Shown: piece by piece, positions 23,693 through 41,715 of the stretch
Numbering within the stretch: the first letter of the stretch is position 1
How the letters are laid out: each line of letters begins with the position of its first letter
Assembly: GCA_965153355.1 (NCBI GenBank)
Contig: OZ231128.1
Span: 3,038,001-3,102,000, forward strand
Direction: 5' to 3'
Length of the DNA: 64,000 bases
Source of the DNA: Flaccisagitta enflata
Lineage: Eukaryota > Chaetognatha > Sagittoidea > Aphragmophora
Notes under the pieces: model-generated
Told to the model about the DNA's origin: nothing
Seen by the model: the letters and a program-made list of their open reading frames with translations, nothing else
Database searches by the model: none
Made by a program: the position numbers and the translations under genes

Positions 23693-24870
23693 CCCTCTTT
23701 CCAAGACCCCTTAAAGTAGCCATTTAATTGTTAAGTCCCAAATCAGGTCTCATGAACCCTGAACCAACCGCCCAATTGGGCAATATGTGGTTGGCCCTGC
23801 TTTGCATGATATTGATTACAATTGATAAGAAGCAGGATAGCGGCCCCAAAGGAACAAAGAATCAACTATGGAAGTGTGCTGCTCCTAAAAAAATGGAGCT
23901 AGTTTTCCTAAGACTCGCTAAAACTTATCCAAATCTTAATCTAAAGAATAAAAAAAAAAACAAGGTTCGACGGGTGCCGCTTACCATCTTAACGCTTTTA
24001 CTTTACATTTGGTTTCATTTAACAGTAGGCTGTAGGCGGTCCGGCGTCCATTTCTATTCTGATGATCTGCCTACGGTTTTCGCAAATTCAGCCTTTTTTT
24101 CCTCGCTTAATCGAATTTGTCGCCCTCCCTCCCTTTAGTGCGACACCCGGTGGCCAAATATACAAATACAAACAACCGCTGCTGTTATTATTCTGTGGTT
24201 GTCGGGCGTGGCTGTTGGGCAGCCCTCAGCGCTAGAAGCCTGGAAAGTAGATTCAAACACATGAGGACTAGGGAGGGGGGGGGGAGAGAGAGAGAGAGAG
24301 AGAATTTTTACATGAATGTTAAGTAGATTCCTCAGGTGCTGTTCATGGAGTCACAAGAGCAATATGACCGGCGGACCAGTCAGACTGGCAGATTAGCCTA
24401 TGAGCACGTGATTCTACACGCTTAACTTTAACACAAGTGACCGGTTTCATAAACATTGTCATTGCTACATGTTCTGATGCTCAATGACGAATAAGAAAAA
24501 TAGCGAAAGAAAGAGTCCATAAACAACATAAAAAAAAGTTTCTGTCAGCCTCAGGATGAAATCATAATTGATAAAAGAAAGTGCTCATTCCCAAAATAGA
24601 AGATCAATATATAAAAAAGGCAACACTTTTCTCTTCTATTCATGGAGCATTTCGCGGTAATGGAACTCACTTACAGGCAACTTCAAATGTTTAGATACCC
24701 CTTTTAAAACTGTTGATATTCATTTTTCCCACTCATATGCTCTGTTAAAACAAGTTTGAATTGTAATCAATACAATTACACAGAGTATCTCTGTGGCAAA
24801 ATGAGTTTATATTGATATTTCAAAATACGCGAAATGGGCTTGGACTTAATTCTATACAGTCACGTCTTGG
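23693..24870. other. Downstream of the NDUFA4-like gene; nothing recognised
   Basis: Mixed unique-looking DNA with a short GA tract (24284-24302). It should hold the 3' untranslated region of the - strand gene. I could not place a polyadenylation signal with confidence. Confidence 0.4.
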
Positions 24871-24872
24871 TG

Positions 24873-30585
<5,713 letters not shown>

Positions 30586-30664
30586 CTGAAAAAGAAAAGA
30601 TGATTCATTGTGTTAGATGTTAATTATGTTACTAACATTGAATGTTAATCATGTTAAATATTTC

Positions 30665-30705
30665 CCCATTGACCACGCACCATTCTCAAAGCTGTAACAG
30701 AAAAG
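30665..30705 (-). repeat. Duplicate of exon 1 start
   Basis: Copies the acceptor and first codons of NDUFA4-like exon 1 (ttctgttacag, then ctttgagaatggtgcgtggt) 106 bp upstream in gene sense. The copied frame stops after MVRGQWGNI. Confidence 0.8.
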
Positions 30706-30750
30706 ATGGGAAATTATATCAAATTATATCAAATGTTGACGAAGTGTAAA

Positions 30751-31344
30751 CAAGTCATTTAAGGATCACACATGGTCAACGGTATATGGTGATTAGGGGT
30801 GGTTAGGGGTGGTGAATGTTGAGATAAGTAATTCTCCTTGATAGGTGGTCATTCTGGGCCAGTGTGATGGTGATTAGGGGTGGTTAGGGGTGGTGAATGT
30901 TGAGATAAGTAATTCTCCTTGATAGGTGGTCATTCTGGGCCAGTGTGCGGTACCCATTGCCCTGCTTTACATGTTTGTGAATTTAAGTGAGGGTGAAGCA
31001 GGGCAGCGGTCCCTTAAGGGTTGAAGTCCTATAGAACACAGGGGGACTTTTGTTTGTTTGTTCATTCGGCCTGAAAGGCCTGAATGGTCTAAAAGGCCTG
31101 ATTTGAGGCTGGGGATGCCTGATTTGAGGCTTGGGAGGCCTAATTTCAGGCCTGAGAGATTTGAGAGGCCCAATTTGAGGCTTGGAAGGGGAGATTTGAA
31201 GCCTGAGAGGACTGGTTTGAGGCCTGGGAGGCCTGACCTAAGGCCTGGGAGGTCTGATTTGAGGCTTGATTTGAGGTCCATAAGTCTGATGAGGTCCTTA
31301 GTTCTGCAGGACTTTGTCCTCTTTGCGGCCACTGCCCAAAAAGA
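30751..31344 (+). mobile_element. Family D element with internal 79-bp duplication
   Basis: Starts caagtcatttaaggatcaca and catggtcaacggta. A 79-bp block (ggtgattaggggtggttagg, ttctccttgataggtggtca) is present twice at about 30788-30945. It continues gaagcagggcagcggtccct and a field of GGCCTGA-type units. The right arm is aggactttgtcctctttgcg then gccactgcccaaaaag. Confidence 0.78.
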
Positions 31345-31990
31345 GTGGCAGTCTGAGGCTTGGTGGAACTATTTCACATCGTTCTAATTGCCACATAAAA
31401 ACTCGTCTTTCTGGCGCAATAAAAAAGAATGGAAATTCGAATGGCGCCGTTGATTGCCGACCCTTCACTTTGATCACAAGATTAAGCAAAGATCAAATGG
31501 TGTAAACTTGACCATTTCGTTCTTCCTCTCTGCGCTGGGGAAAAACGAGATATTTTCCAATAGGTTTGACAATTCCGTCCGTCCCTCATCAGAAAAAGAA
31601 AAAAAAATTTTAAAAATACATAAGTTGGGAATTTTCCACTAAATTGCCCTCTTTGAATGTCTATCTGGGTGCTATGGAAAAAAGAATTGTGACAAAAAAA
31701 AAAACAAACATAATTTGTCCAAGGTTTACTCATAATGACCTAAGTCTTGAATCCAAAGTGACAGATAAACCCAAATAGAACTTTTGATTGGTCGAAACGT
31801 AGGCAGCCTTATAGGCAGGTGGACAGGGGCAATGAGCATGGATGAAGGGGAGCTCTGATATTCGCCAAGTTCACTTAGCATTCAAAGACCAAGTCAGGAT
31901 CGAGACCGACTCATCTAAGAAGTGAAAACTGAAAAAGAATTGCATTCTCTTACCTTTTGCATCATTCATGAATGATAATCTCCCATCTAA
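31345..31990. other. No gene seen
   Basis: Unique-looking AT-rich DNA on both strands. No conserved exon, RNA gene or element end recognised. Confidence 0.45.
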
Positions 31991-31994
31991 AGTC

Positions 31995-32100
31995 TTTTTA
32001 GACGCGTCCGTCAGGAATGCATCTCTATAAGAGGGTCTGTCCGTCGGTCGGTCGGTCGGTCGGTCCGTCCGTCGGTCCGTCACGCCCGTGCGAAAACCGC
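31995..32100 (-). mobile_element. Family H element, 3' half
   Basis: ttagacgcgtccgtcaggaa, tgcatctctataagagggtc and a GTCG/GTCC tract match the left half of the H element at 13313. The hairpin is damaged. Confidence 0.55.
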
Positions 32101-32109
32101 GTTTCTCGG

Positions 32110-34790
32110 CTGTTTTTGGCCACGGTGATATCCTACACTGAAACAAATGATCAACCAACATGTTTTGAGAGTCTTTCCACCCGTCTGTTCATCCATCTGT
32201 CTGTCCATACATATATGTCACATGATCAATACACGCTGAGACACAGCCCGGACGCATCGTTGCCCGGTCGGGCTTGTTTGTAATATTTCAAACAAACTCA
32301 GTTGTGTTTTGCTCTTTTTAGGCTGTTTTTCAAAGAAATTTTAAATGTTTCAACCTTGACCCACTTTTAATTTAAGACCGACTTGCTTTTCAAGATCGAC
32401 TTTTACCACGTTCATGGACCTGGGGGACGTGGCCTCTCCTTCACACATGGCACTGAGGCAGTAGCTAATGTGGTCATCGGACAGGGGCAAAGTCGAATCA
32501 TGTGGCCGCAAAAAAAAAAAAAAAAAAAAAAAGCAGAAAGAATAACGAAGTCAAAACTAAAGATTTAACCAGCGGTTCCTGATGCCCCTATGAAAGTTGA
32601 AACAACATTGCCATTAGAAAAGGAGGCCAGAATTCTCCAATTTAAAAAAGGATGAAAGCCTTGCAAGCTTTCAATGGTGTTTACTCCGGATTACTCACAA
32701 CTATCCTTTAATAAATCCTATAAACAAACAAACAAAATGCTCACCTGAAAAAACTATCAGCTTGACTGCATACCTCATTAGTATATGTTATGTTACTCTA
32801 ATATGAAAGTGAGTTAGACAGGCGGGGAGCTGCTTCAAATGAGCCGATGACAGTTACCTAGGCTCATCGAGATTTACATGGAACGCTTCGGCCTGGGATT
32901 CGGGATTCGGGATTCGGGACTGGGATTCGAACCCCAAGGCTAGGATTTGGAGGCTGAAATTTGGTAATCATGACTTTCATAGGGCGGTTTCCCGAGGAGC
33001 TCGAAAAGGAATTTTTTTTTAGAATTAAATAGCGATGTAACTGTGAATCTAATATCTTAAATATGAATGTTCTCAGACAAGCAGATGCCGAAGTCTGGTC
33101 GAGATACCCGCACGGCAACAATATTGAGTTCCTATGGACGAAAAATACCCTCATATACTACACCATTGTGTTATTGTCCGGGTTTCTTAATCAAACATCG
33201 ATCTCTGCTTGTCTGATTTTCTTTCCAAATGTTCCAAATGCCAGTTAGTGTCCAAACTGTCCAAAGCGTTAATTGGAGGACGAATTGAAATTTTTCACTC
33301 AAATATACCGCGAGCAACCAGTCTAGAGTGGCTGAGGTTTGAGCTCTATGGCTGAAAAAGAGCCTCAAGGCTGTGATCTATCCCGTGAGTCTAGGATTTT
33401 GGCCTCAAGACAGGAGAGGAAAGACAGAGTTGAAGAGGAAAAAGAAATGAACTCTTAGATCATCCGCTCCTTGGAGACCTCTACTCATGAAATTACCGAC
33501 AGGCTGACTGACAGACCGATCGACGAGCTTTCAAAAAAGCGACAAATAAGTGGTTTACTTAAAAGAGAGAAGCAAAAAAGAAAAAACAAAAACAAAAACA
33601 AAAAGAAAAAAAAAATGTGATCGGAAAGTTGAGAGAGAATATTTGTCCTCAGCAATAAAAAGTCATGGAATGAAGCTCAAGGCCTGGTCGACAATAAATG
33701 GAACAGAAACAGTTCCGATGAAGCAAACTGTTGGAATAATGTGTTCTCGATGTGCTTATACATATTACAAAGAATGATGGACAATTGAAGATAAGTTTGT
33801 TGGGGTTCTTATACTGCAACATTTCTCACTGCAAAGATATCTTTTTTTTCTTTGACAACTTTTCTCACATTTTTTCTTTTGTCCTGATATTGCCAAAAAA
33901 AGATATATGTATTATGTAACGGACTCACGTTCTCGCGGGACGGACAAAACATATAACAGATGAGAGGTTGCAGTACGAAAATGGATTGGAGAACTGAAGA
34001 CCTTCCAGCTTCCATCAAAAAAAGCCTCAGAATTTTGTCACCCCTCACCCCTCACCCCCTTCCCCCCACTACATCCCTGATATTGGCGCCAAGCCTCATT
34101 CCCCCATTTTTCCGTTTTAGAAGATTTGTCTGTCAAATAAACTCTATCTAAATGGATTCACGAATCGAAATCATATTATATTGTAGAATATTACATCATA
34201 TGCGTATTAATGTAAAAGAACAAACTTGTATTTGACGAGTGAGTTTGAGAATGATTCGTTCCACGATCATTCAAGTTAAACGATTGGAAACCAACCAACG
34301 AAAACGAAGGCGAGTCACGTTAAAACTTTGACTTTTTACAATAATAAATCTATGGACGCACGTTCACGCTACTGCTTCTTGATGACCTGTGACCATACTA
34401 CGAAAACGAGTCCAATCATCTGCGCGGCATTTCATTTAGTTCCAGACTTCCTATCATTGATATTGCCACGGTCGACAAAAATACCGAAAACTATGTATTT
34501 GTCCATTGCATTAGACAGAGGCGTAACGGTCAGACGGACACATGGACGAACGGACAGCAAGATCCTCTTTGTCACGGGTCTTATATGTCAAGAACTAGTT
34601 CATAAGTCATAGTCAAATTTTTATTACATGTAATATGAGAAAGACTGTCCCTTCGAATTCTAAGCGTGAACGAGGTCAAGATCGAAATGTGAACAAAACC
34701 CATTAAGATTACAATTTTTTACAATAATAACCACAAAAACTTTTTTTAAACACTTTTAACGAGATCAAAAGTAAAATATTGGGGAAACTG
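32110..34790. other. Long stretch without recognisable gene
   Basis: Holds an A run (32510-32532), minisatellite fragments of the composite-element type (32885-32955, 33330-33410) and an inverted repeat (ctcagacaagcagatgccga at 33071 against ctctgcttgtctgat at 33202). Open frames up to about 95 codons show no family signature or splice context I can defend. Confidence 0.45.
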
Positions 34791-34796
34791 TTAACA

Positions 34797-34926
34797 ACGC
34801 TGTCTGGTGCGGTGCGTTGCGGTGTCAACGATGCGGTGCGGTGCGGTGTCAATGGTGCGGTGCGGTGCGGTGCGGTGCGGTGCGGTGTCAACGATGTGGT
34901 GCGGTGCGATGTGGTGCGGTGCGGGG
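34797..34926. repeat. GCGGT pentanucleotide array
   Basis: Degenerate GCGGT units grouped by gtcaacgat inserts. Confidence 0.9.
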
Positions 34927-34966
34927 TCATAAATGTGGTTCTCTCCAAAATGAAAACATGGTTTAA

Positions 34967-35099
34967 CAAGGCCAAGTAGGCCAATTAGGTGCGACGTGTG
35001 GATCGTCGAACAAATGCGTTACCAACAGACAGGCCGACCGACCAACTGACCGACCAACGGACACAGCCAGTTATAGAGGTGCTTTGTCGCACCTGAAAA
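34967..35099 (+). mobile_element. Family B element
   Basis: Starts caaggccaagtaggccaatt, motif aggtgcgac, GACC tract, gttatagaggtgctttgtcg, cacctgaaaa. Intact copy. Confidence 0.9.
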
Positions 35100-35244
35100 C
35101 TAATCGTGGGTTTTCAATCACATACAAAAAAAGTTTTAAACTATTATAAAGATTTTTAGTCGCATTATGGAGATGCTGAGCAAGTGAGCAAAACTTTGCT
35201 GTTAAAGATATAATATGACCGAACGGTTATGTGCTTAAGCGTGT

Positions 35245-35245
<1 letters not shown>

Positions 35246-35312
<67 letters not shown>
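35246..35312. repeat. GT microsatellite
   Basis: About 32 GT units. Confidence 0.97.
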
Positions 35313-35313
<1 letters not shown>

Positions 35314-35660
35314 GCAAGACTGTGTGTATTTGCAGGACTGTGTTGATTGGAATCTTCTCTTGATGAACTTGCACCTAACAGTTTACTAACACAAGTGGTA
35401 CCGTATGTTTACGTTGTCAGTTTTGATGAGCACAACAAATTCGTTTACACACTTCATAATTTGCAATTGTTCAATGCGATAACACGTGCGCTTAAATGTT
35501 AATGCGATGAACAGAATTCGACAAATACATGAGTAACGATTATATCGATTTTGAAGAGAATAGATAATCATTAACTAGAAATCAGATGATAAAGACTTAT
35601 AAAAAAAGATTAGTGGGTGTCCTTGAAACGTCTTTGATGGGATCGCGCCGACCTCTTGAA

Positions 35661-36576
35661 GCGCGTGTTTCCAGTGACGACCAAAAACCCATTTTATTCT
35701 GTTGAGCACGTTTACAGCCGTATTTCTAATGTCGGCCAAAAACGTTAAATATGTTCATAGCCTGAATACAACCTTGGAAAAAAGTATACCGACACCTAAA
35801 CAATTTATTGATTAATTCACTAGAAATTGACTAAAATATTGCAATGAAAGTGATAGGTCGTTGTATGATGTTTTTACCTTACAGATGATTCAAGTTTTCC
35901 TTAATTCATACACTCTAGACAGCTTTTTATTATGTTCAGAATGATTTAGTTTCACATCTCTAAAACAAACTTGCTGAATCAATCATTCTGGATATAGGTT
36001 TATTATTTTGCTTGTAACTTCTAAACGATTTAAGCTACTGAAACCAGATTGCGCTCATCTTAAAGAGTTTTTGATGAAGATTATTTTGCCTTTTTTACAA
36101 AAGTTTCTAGCTTTTCTAGAAGCCAAGATATCTTTAATAGAAACCCAGTAAAAAATTGACTTTTTTATTCTTGGTTTCTTCGCTTTTTGGAAAAGGAATG
36201 TTTTTACTCTTTTGCTTGCCATTTCTAAACGGTTAAAGCTACAAGAACCAGATTGCATTCATTCAGAAGATAATTTAACAAAGATCAATTCCTTTTTTTA
36301 AAAAAGTTTCTAGCCTTTCTAGAAGCGGAGATATCTTTAGTTGAAGTTGTCGGTATACTTATTTCCAAGGTTGTACATATTCATAAATTTCAACTGAACC
36401 ACTAATGAGTGAGTGAAGTGAGTGAGCAAGAACATGAATGGAGTGAGCAAATGTAGTAAAGTGGAACACTGCAGAGCTCGTGAACGGAGTGAGCGCAAGC
36501 GGTGCGAGCGAACAAATGTAACCAGCGACCGAGAGACCCAATAAAAACGCGGTTGTCTGTGACTAGAAACGCACCC
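35661..36576 (-). mobile_element. Family F MITE interrupted by a mariner-like MITE
   Basis: Ends gcgcgtgtttccagtgacga and ctgtgactagaaacgcaccc, bracketed by TTGAA (35656-35660 and 36577-36581). The body is split by the element at 35769-36373. F sequence resumes after it at atattcataaatttcaactg. Confidence 0.83.
35769..36373. mobile_element. TA-flanked mariner-like MITE nested in F
   Basis: Inverted ends caaccttggaaa, then aagtataccgaca, at left and the complement at right, with TA at 35767-35768 and 36374-36375. The interior has direct repeats gtttctag, then ctttctagaag and gatatcttta. No transposase frame. Confidence 0.85.
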
Positions 36577-36931
36577 TTGAAGTGGCGCTGGAGGGCAAAA
36601 AACACGCAATTGATAGATCTCGATATTTCCCCCTCTCTTATCTTGATCCTCTTTATACACACATATCGAGTCGAACCCGCACTTTCTTATTGCAAACTAT
36701 CTTTTTTTATTGGCACACCCTCGCGAATCTTCAATCCGTTGATTCGTATGTTATATAATATATAATGATATATGCACACAAATTTAAATTTTTGCGTAAA
36801 ATTTCAATCAGGTAACTACAGGAACAAGCGAGTGACAATATATGTCGACCCAGAAGTATGGGCGCTATTGTGCATAGGCATTCAAAATTCAATCATCATA
36901 TAATTTTTTTCATATCAATAGATATAGATCA

Positions 36932-37062
36932 ATGCAATGCAATGCAATGCAATGCAATGCAATGCAATGCAATACAATACAATACAATACAATACAATGC
37001 AATGCAATGCAATGCAATACGATGCAATGCAATGCAATGCAATGCAATGCAATGTAATATGT
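36932..37062. repeat. GCAAT/ACAAT pentanucleotide array
   Basis: Units change from GCAAT to ACAAT and back. A similar GCAAT array is at 38262-38355. Met-Gln-Cys-Asn frames are artefacts. Confidence 0.95.
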
Positions 37063-37077
37063 ATTATCGAGATTGTA

Positions 37078-37255
37078 TTTTTAGTCGCGTGCCACGCGAC
37101 TCTACAACCTGCTTTGTTGGTCTGTCGGTCCGTCTGTCCGTCCGCTGGTCCGTCCGTCACACTTTACTTTTTTTTTTTTGCGGTCTTTGGGTCTGCCCAA
37201 ATGATTGAGTGACCTAACAGATGACGCACTGGGGTAGCCGTGTATCCGGCCTTGT
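37078..37255 (-). mobile_element. Family A element
   Basis: Hairpin image agtcgcgtgccacgcgact, GTCC/GTCG tract, gtcacactttac, ggtctgcccaaatgattg and, at the right, tagccgtgtatccggccttg. Slightly shortened body. Confidence 0.87.
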
Positions 37256-38180
37256 TAGAGGAAGGGTCAGAAATTGGGCGAAGGGGAAAAATGATGGAGA
37301 AAGATGATGCCAAACATATTGATTTCCTAAATTGTTTTTTTCTTTTTATTCTTTTTCGAGTTTGATTTCATGACTGGTTCTTACCTCTTATCTTCGTCGG
37401 TTATACGTGAGTCACGCGTCTATGTAAGTCAGTCAAGTACTCTATCCTAAATCTGAGCTATCACAGAGTAGAGCATAGAATCACAGAATAACGGGTCATT
37501 AATAAAAACGTAACAATTTCTTTTAGATCGCCTTAGCTACGATTTTTGTAATGACCTGTTTTCACAGAATATCACTGAATAACACAGAATAGAAGGTAAC
37601 CTATGAATGGGGCAGATATAACTTAAACTTTGGCGCAAAAGTAAATCTAAATGTCAAGCTAGTGTGCACTCAAAAGTCAAATACGTACAAGGTGGAAAAT
37701 ATCTATCCAATACCCACAAAATATTCAGCCCTTTCTTCAACCATGAAGAGAAAAAAGGTATAAAGGACTTGAACCTCGAAGGTAGCTAGGTCCCATCTTC
37801 GTAGTTTGAAAAAGAGAGAGAGAGAGAGAGAGAGTTAATGAGGTTATACTGCACAAAAGTTTTGAATTTGATTCATGATTCATGATTCATGTTTCATGTT
37901 TCATTTTGCGTATGAGCGTGGACGCCGCGGTTCTCCCCGATCCGAAAGGTCGCCCGTAGATGTAGAATTGTGAAATTGAAGTTACAGGAACATTGTAAGG
38001 TGAAGATTCCATTTGATATCGAAGATTCAACAGCAGCAGGCAATCAGCATGAAGGAAGCCATAGTGGCACATAGTGGCCATAGTGGCACATTCATTTTTA
38101 CATTAGACCAGCCATATTGGTAGATCCATTGGTAGGCATTAAACACATTGGTATTCAACAAAGGGGATATTGAACAGGTG
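37256..38180. other. No gene seen
   Basis: Repeats atcacagaataac/tatcactgaataac near 37455-37590 and short gattcatgattcatg units near 37870. No exon recognised. Confidence 0.5.
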
Positions 38181-38183
38181 CTC

Positions 38184-38188
<5 letters not shown>

Positions 38189-38229
<41 letters not shown>

Positions 38230-38355
38230 ATTTTGTCTGCTGGTGAACTCCAAGGAGATAGAATGCAATGCAATGCAGTGCAATGCAACGCAATGCAATG
38301 CAATGCAATGCAATGCAATGCAATGCAATGCAATGCAATGCAATGCAACACAATG
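38189..38355. repeat. GA and GCAAT microsatellites
   Basis: (GA)n at 38189-38227 and (GCAAT)n at 38262-38355. Confidence 0.96.
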
Positions 38356-38504
38356 CATTGTAATGGTGCAGTGGTGTCTTTGAGATGGAAAATTTAAAAT
38401 AATTGTTTGTACGTATTTATCTAATCCCGCAGCTACAGGTTCTTTGATTTCTTATGTCATTAAAAAAAAAAGAAAAAAAAAAAAGAATTCAAATCTAATG
38501 TAAA

Positions 38505-38578
38505 ACAAGTGACGCGGGGTCACAATATCCCCGCGGGCAGGTGGGCAGAGGCGGACAACATTCCCCTCTACAAACGCA
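38505..38578 (+). mobile_element. Family C element, 5' end only
   Basis: caagtgacgcggggtcacaa, then tatccccgcgggcaggtggg. It runs into the CA array and no 3' hairpin follows. Confidence 0.7.
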
Positions 38579-38579
38579 C

Positions 38580-38740
<161 letters not shown>

Positions 38741-38839
38741 AAAAGATTACGAAATTTGTAGATGAAATCATTTGAGAGGAAGTCGTTGAGCTTAACTTAC
38801 CAGTGGGAATTGCCTTTCTCTCGGTCATGTGGAATAATT

Positions 38840-38841
<2 letters not shown>

Positions 38842-38914
<73 letters not shown>
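38842..38914. repeat. GA microsatellite
   Basis: About 36 GA units. Confidence 0.97.
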
Positions 38915-38918
<4 letters not shown>

Positions 38919-39655
38919 CAGCGTAAGAGTCACAGACTAAGACAGAGTAAGAGTGTGATCACAGAGATGGCTTCTTGTCTTGGAGCAACGAAATGGAAGA
39001 GTTGCACAAGATCCAGTTTTCTCGGGGTTGATTAGTTTTCCGCGTTTATAAGTCGTGACTTCTTCGTCTTCGTCTTCCTACTATTTCCTTATTCCCGAAA
39101 TTGCTGTTTCCTCTCCACGTTTTGCCTAGAAGCCCTATTTTCAACGTTCCGCAATCTCAGGTAAACAACCCTTAAGGCTTAACAAAGAAGAAAGAAACAA
39201 AAAACGAAAACAGAAAACAAACTGCACTGATTGGTTGTGTTAGAATGCCACAATTAGAAAGGTAGCGAACAGGTAGGTCGTCAGATCCCCAGCCAACAGC
39301 ACGGGTTATCAGCGATTATCATAATAAGAACATCTGCCAAGTTTTAGGCCTACCCAAATGATTGATAAGTCACTGCCCCTACCCAGCTTCCCCCGACATG
39401 GGAAGCCATGTATCAAAAATTGTTTTTCTTACAGGTCACTTGAACTCCAACCAAAAGACAAGATTCTGGTTATTCTTCAGGGTCATCGCTCTGTTGCAGG
39501 TCACTTGAACCCCAACCAAAAGACAAGATTATGGCTTATGGATTTTGGTTATTCTTCGGGGTCATAGCTTTGTTGGTGACAACGGGCGAGTCCTTGAAAT
39601 GTTGGGCAGATGACGAAGAAAACGATTTGTATTGCAAGGTGAAACGACAGACCAC
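38915..39655. other. No gene seen; short direct repeat
   Basis: gtcacttgaac, ccaaccaaaagacaagatt and ggttattcttc occur twice within 39430-39560. Nothing else recognised. Confidence 0.5.
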
Positions 39656-39659
39656 ATTC

Positions 39660-40217
39660 ATGACATGAGATGAGATGACATGAGATGACATGACATGACA
39701 TGACATGACAATAACGTCACGTGACATGACAATAACGTCACGTGACATGACAATAACGTCACGTGACATGACAATAACGTCACGTGACATGACAATAACG
39801 TCACGTGACATGACATGACGTGACATGACATGACATGACGTGACATGACGTGATGTGACATAACGTGACATGACGTGACGTGACGTGACGTGACGTGACG
39901 TGACGTGACGATGACGTGACATGACATGACATGACATGACATGACATGACATGACAATGACGTGACGTGACGTGACGTGACGTGACATGACATGACATGA
40001 CATGACATGACATGACATGACATGACATGACATGACATGACATGACATGATGAATGAAAGACATGACGTGACATGACATGACATGACATGACATGACATG
40101 ACATGACATGACATGACATGACATGACAATGACGTGACATGACATGACGTGACATGACGTGCCATGACGTGACATGACGTGACATGACGTGACATGGCAT
40201 GACATGACATGACGTGA
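39660..40217. repeat. TGACA/TGACG pentanucleotide array with a 21-bp higher-order block
   Basis: About 110 units of TGACA and TGACG. Between about 39706 and 39808 five copies of a 21-bp unit (acaataacgtcacgtgacat) replace the simple order. The apparent 241-residue Cys-His-Val-Met protein is repeat translation. Confidence 0.95.
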
Positions 40218-40450
40218 TATATTTTCAACCAGAAATTCTGCATGCGGATGACTCTCTTCATTTCCGGGAATAAGACGCGGGAGGAAACGGAGCTCTGCGG
40301 CTGATCAATACGCGGTTCTATCGGATGTCAAAAGGTTGAAGGTTAGTCACTAGTAAGGTTAGTCAGCTGATCAGCGGGGGCCCGAGACTACAACCGTCCT
40401 TCTAAGTTCTATTGGATGTCAAACGCATCAAGGTAAGTCAGCGTAAAGGA
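40218..40450. other. Short unique stretch with a direct repeat
   Basis: tcggatgtcaaaaggttgaaggttagtc near 40321 and ttggatgtcaaacgcatcaaggtaagtc near 40413 are similar, and each ends in gttagt/gtaagt. They could be duplicated exon-donor edges, but no frame supports a gene. Confidence 0.4.

Positions 40451-40454
<4 letters not shown>

Positions 40455-40521
<67 letters not shown>
40455..40521. repeat. CT microsatellite
   Basis: About 33 CT units. A GT/GC-mixed stretch follows at 40600-40672. Confidence 0.97.
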
Positions 40522-40524
<3 letters not shown>

Positions 40525-41322
40525 GTGTCACGTTTCTAGGCATATCGCTTCCGACCAGGGAGCGCGCTTTTTTTTTTTCCACGATCGTGATCATCGCGAA
40601 TGTGCGCGTGTGTTTGCGTGTGTTTGCGCGTGTGTGTGCGCGTGTGTGCCCGTGTGCGCGCGTGTGCGCGCGTTTTTCCTCCGCGTTGGCGTCGAGATTT
40701 TCCTTCGAGTTCATTCTTTTTTCTGCGCCCATAAACTTCTCTTGACTAACCAAAGAAGGCGCGTCAGGAAGGATTTTTTTGATGTCGGAGATTTTCGTTT
40801 TCTTACATGCGTGATTTACCTTTTTCATCACTGCCCCTAACCACTGCACGCGATTGATAGGTAAAAATGAATAAGTAACGCGGGATTACGATATAGAACA
40901 TCTTGGCCGTCAGAGATACTAATGGGATAGGGTTAAAATGTCCATGACAAGCGCCGCTCGCGCCCATGATGAGGGATGCTCATGCCCATACCGACCCACT
41001 GTCGCATACGTTTTGTTTCCCGAGCAATGATTTCCACATTGCAGGGGTTTTTCTGATTCATATTTAGACGCCTTGATATCATGAGCAGAAGTCAAAATAG
41101 CATTCAACACTATGTTGCCTACTTTTAAACGCATAATTACGCTATTTTTTTCTTTGTTTCTACAGCAATATTGCCGAAAATTTGCTTTTAATCCCCATTA
41201 ACTTATATCGGACTATTTTTGCAATCAGTAGCCGAAGTAATCTATAAACCGCATTATGCAAATCAAGCTGACGCCACACGTATTTCCCTGTTACTCACTA
41301 ACTGTTTCCGCTTTAAACTTTA

Positions 41323-41368
41323 AAGGTGCAACTAAGCACCTCTGTAACTGGCTGAGTCCGGTATGTTT
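41323..41368 (-). mobile_element. Family B element, 3' fragment
   Basis: aggtgcaactaagcacctct, then gtaactggctgagtccg is the reversed B hairpin end. Confidence 0.65.
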
Positions 41369-41399
41369 TCTGAAATTGTGGCTAAATTATCATACAAAA

Positions 41400-41715
41400 C
41401 ATATAAAAATTGGTGACCGTTAGGAATCCCTGCAAAAATGTGATCAAATGCCACCAAGCAGAGATCTGTAGCTCAATTTGTTCAGATTTTACAGCAGAAA
41501 AAGTAAAATGATTCACTTTGATCAATGAGGTAATCTTTTTTTTTTTTTTTTTTGTAATTCTAGGGTTTTCATATGGGTATATACTGTACGTATCAATCAT
41601 AGAAGGTCAGGAAAATTGGTGACCAATGTAAAGAGCTTCGAAAGAGCTTTCATTTGCCACCAAGCAGAGCTCATTTGCTCAAATCGTTTAGATTTTACAA
41701 CAAAATTAGTGAAAG
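41400..41715. repeat. Two diverged direct repeats of about 105 bp
   Basis: aaaattggtgacc, gccaccaagcagag and tttagattttacaac occur at 41407-41515 and again at 41612-41715. They may be arms of an old element. Confidence 0.6.

Noticed and set aside
33063-33248. 61-codon frame near 33063
   Set aside because: It lies across a pair of inverted repeats (agacaagcagatg / ctctgcttgtct), so it looks like part of a decayed element.
39536-40261. A 241-codon open frame rich in Met, Ser, Cys, His, Val
   Set aside because: It is the TGACA/TGACG pentanucleotide array read in frame. Similar frames exist in the other phases and nothing outside the array is conserved.
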